This document shows positions 62,765 to 64,000 of a stretch of 64,000 nucleotides of DNA, piece after piece. The translations under genes were made by a program, and so were the position numbers. This DNA comes from an uncultured bacterium. GTDB lineage: Bacteria; Elusimicrobiota; Elusimicrobia; Elusimicrobiales; Elusimicrobiaceae. Below the pieces are notes generated by a model. The model worked only from the letters and a program-made list of their open reading frames with translations, searched no databases and was not told the DNA's origin. Location: contig CASEVY010000007.1 in NCBI GenBank assembly GCA_949291515.1, positions 388,942 through 452,941 on the forward strand, given 5' to 3'. Numbering within the stretch: the first letter of the stretch is position 1; every line of letters begins with the position of its first letter.

Positions 62765-64000
62765 ATGTCTAATACGGGAAATGTTATGAGTAAAACTATA
62801 AAATTTTTAACAATAGCTGCGATAATGTCGTTTTTTGGAGCTGAGCTTATGGCTCAGACGGCGACAATAACTCAAAATTTTGTGGCCTATCCGATAAATA
62901 CCAACGCGATAGCGGGTGTTACCGGCGAAAGTTTTGGCGATTGTCAGATAAGTCCGGAAAGAGCCGAAATGACGCAAAACAATGTGTCATATTACAAAAC
63001 GCCGATTGCCCCGGTAAATTCAAGCGATCCGTGGGTAAATTCGGCCCTAATAGAGTATTCTCAGCAGAAGGTAGACAATAGCGGCAATAAAATAGTGGCT
63101 TATCCAAACAATTGCCTTGCCTTTTGCTCGGATATATCATGCAGCAATCCCAACAGATTGGTGGAGGGCTCAGACGGCAACGACAATACCAAAATATATC
63201 CCGTAAAGAGCGGTGATTTCCCTATCCAAAGCGTATTGTTCGAGATATTTAAATATCAGCAGAACGCCAATCCGTATAATCCGGATTCCACTCCTCCCAT
63301 AAGGACGATAGCTTTATATCCGACCGACGGCAACAATATTTGCTACGGCGTCGGCGTTTATGACGATACCGGTTCTGATCCGACGAAGGCCAAATCTTGC
63401 TGTGACGCAATAACGTGGAATAAAGGCTGCCAGCCGCAGTGCAGCGCCGCTTCGGCTACTTGCAACTCCACTTATTGTACGGCTTCATGCGGCGGTTCGA
63501 TACGCTATTGTTCTACTATATCAAACCAAACAACATGCAATGCATATCCGCAGTGTTATTGGAGCACCGTCACCGATTCTTGCATTCAAAACAATTATTC
63601 CTGCTCAACATACAATTACAGCAGAACAAACTGTATGGCTTCGGGCTGTACCTGGAATTGTAATAAAAAAACCGATTCGCCTTGCGCGAACTTCTTGGTA
63701 AAAGGCACCTGCTCAAGCGACAGCAACTGTGAGTGGAGCGATACTGCGAACACCACAAATCAGACGGCATGTCAGGCGACCGCAAAAAATTTCATCAGCA
63801 AAGCCGATTGCAATTCCGGTACCACAAGGCTCAAATTCTGCGCCGCGTGGGACGGAATGTATGAGATAGACGGCGAGTTCGGGCAGAGCAACGGCGATTT
63901 TGGATACAGGACGACGATATCGAGCAACTGGCCCGGAGACGGCATCAGCACGCCCGAGATAGATTTATCGCACACGATAGTATATCCGGGAAAGGACCAA
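62765..64000 (+). CDS. Cys-rich secreted protein (cut by window edge)
   Basis: Open from ATG at 62765 to the window edge (412 codons, no stop). GAGGG lies eight bases before the ATG; a second ATG at 62786 is possible. A signal peptide (IKFLTIAAIMSFFGAELMAQT) is followed by a Cys-poor region to about 210. A Cys-dense block (about 215-350) then repeats loosely as C-x(4-10)-C-x-W-x(6-10)-C (for example CYWSTVTDSC, CTWNCNKKTDSPC, CEWSDTANTT), and after it a new domain starts (FCAAWDGMYEIDGEFG). I recognise no family. Many disulphides point to the cell surface. Confidence 0.8.
   Translation, partial: MSNTGNVMSKTIKFLTIAAIMSFFGAELMAQTATITQNFVAYPINTNAIAGVTGESFGDCQISPERAEMTQNNVSYYKTPIAPVNSSDPWVNSALIEYSQQKVDNSGNKIVAYPNNCLAFCSDISCSNPNRLVEGSDGNDNTKIYPVKSGDFPIQSVLFEIFKYQQNANPYNPDSTPPIRTIALYPTDGNNICYGVGVYDDTGSDPTKAKSCCDAITWNKGCQPQCSAASATCNSTYCTASCGGSIRYCSTISNQTTCNAYPQCYWSTVTDSCIQNNYSCSTYNYSRTNCMASGCTWNCNKKTDSPCANFLVKGTCSSDSNCEWSDTANTTNQTACQATAKNFISKADCNSGTTRLKFCAAWDGMYEIDGEFGQSNGDFGYRTTISSNWPGDGISTPEIDLSHTIVYPGKDQ

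Overview
The window reads as a chromosomal segment of a Gram-negative-type, probably host-associated bacterium. A periplasm is implied by FtsX/EnvC/CtpA-like proteins, many signal peptides, a lipoprotein and a PilT-type ATPase. Gene content and order, Cys-rich secreted proteins and tRNA genes without an encoded CCA made me think of the Elusimicrobiota (Elusimicrobium-like). That is a guess at about even odds and no marker in the window proves it. Most genes are densely packed, often with 1-4 base overlaps.

Layout. 1-4.2 kb (minus): xerC/D (cut by the left edge), recA, clpC. 4.3-8.1 kb (plus): tmk, holB, metG, dedA. 8.3-11.7 kb (minus): a GH3 hexosaminidase, a membrane metallophosphoesterase and a half-length asparaginase. 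11.8-17.5 kb (plus): gltX, a GYF-domain membrane protein, pilT, a TPR protein. 17.5-23.9 kb (minus): yebC-ruvC-ruvA-ruvB-spoIID-queA-tgt, joining Holliday-junction processing and queuosine synthesis. 24.0-39.7 kb (plus): tRNA-Arg, a CpXC protein, a CCA/poly(A) nucleotidyltransferase, an M50 protease, trpS, scpA-scpB, glgA, phoA, ftsX-envC-ctpA, tsaD, a solute-binding-like protein without signal peptide coupled to a GAF-GGDEF cyclase, and crcB. 39.7-43.6 kb (minus): a secreted protein resembling protein-glutaminases, osmC, a hypothetical and a DEAD-box helicase. 43.7-49.8 kb: a Bcr/CflA-type transporter, then a redox module (AdhR-like MerR regulator, FMN reductase, lipoprotein flavodoxin, AGCS symporter, DUF4405 membrane protein, membrane flavodoxin). 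Two promoters there have the 19-base spacer and dyad typical of MerR control.

Accessory region, about 50.8-58.0 kb. It is visibly more A/T-rich at its left end and interrupts an iron-containing alcohol dehydrogenase gene. It holds a 765-base invertible cassette with two convergent alternative DNA-methyltransferase target-recognition ends. The cassette is flanked by 21-base inverted repeats inside the coding motif FKEGFCW and lies beside a serine invertase; the methyltransferase body is missing. Next come a SAM-I riboswitch with a readable terminator/antiterminator upstream of a duplicated-domain protein of unknown function, a Y-family polymerase gene with two in-frame stops, a YolD-like gene, a 21-base copy of a tRNA-Arg 3' end, and a DUF2924-DUF2924-large serine recombinase module. 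tRNA-Ser(TGA) marks the return to host DNA.

58.3-64 kb (plus): a radical SAM protein, a membrane-anchored CBM48-like protein, tsaE, tsaB, rimI, a TPR lipoprotein-like or secreted protein, and the start of a large Cys-rich secreted protein cut by the right edge. With tsaD at 35.6 kb, the TsaB/D/E part of t6A synthesis is present. The most unusual material is the invertible recognition-domain cassette with its broken neighbour and the adjoining SAM riboswitch.
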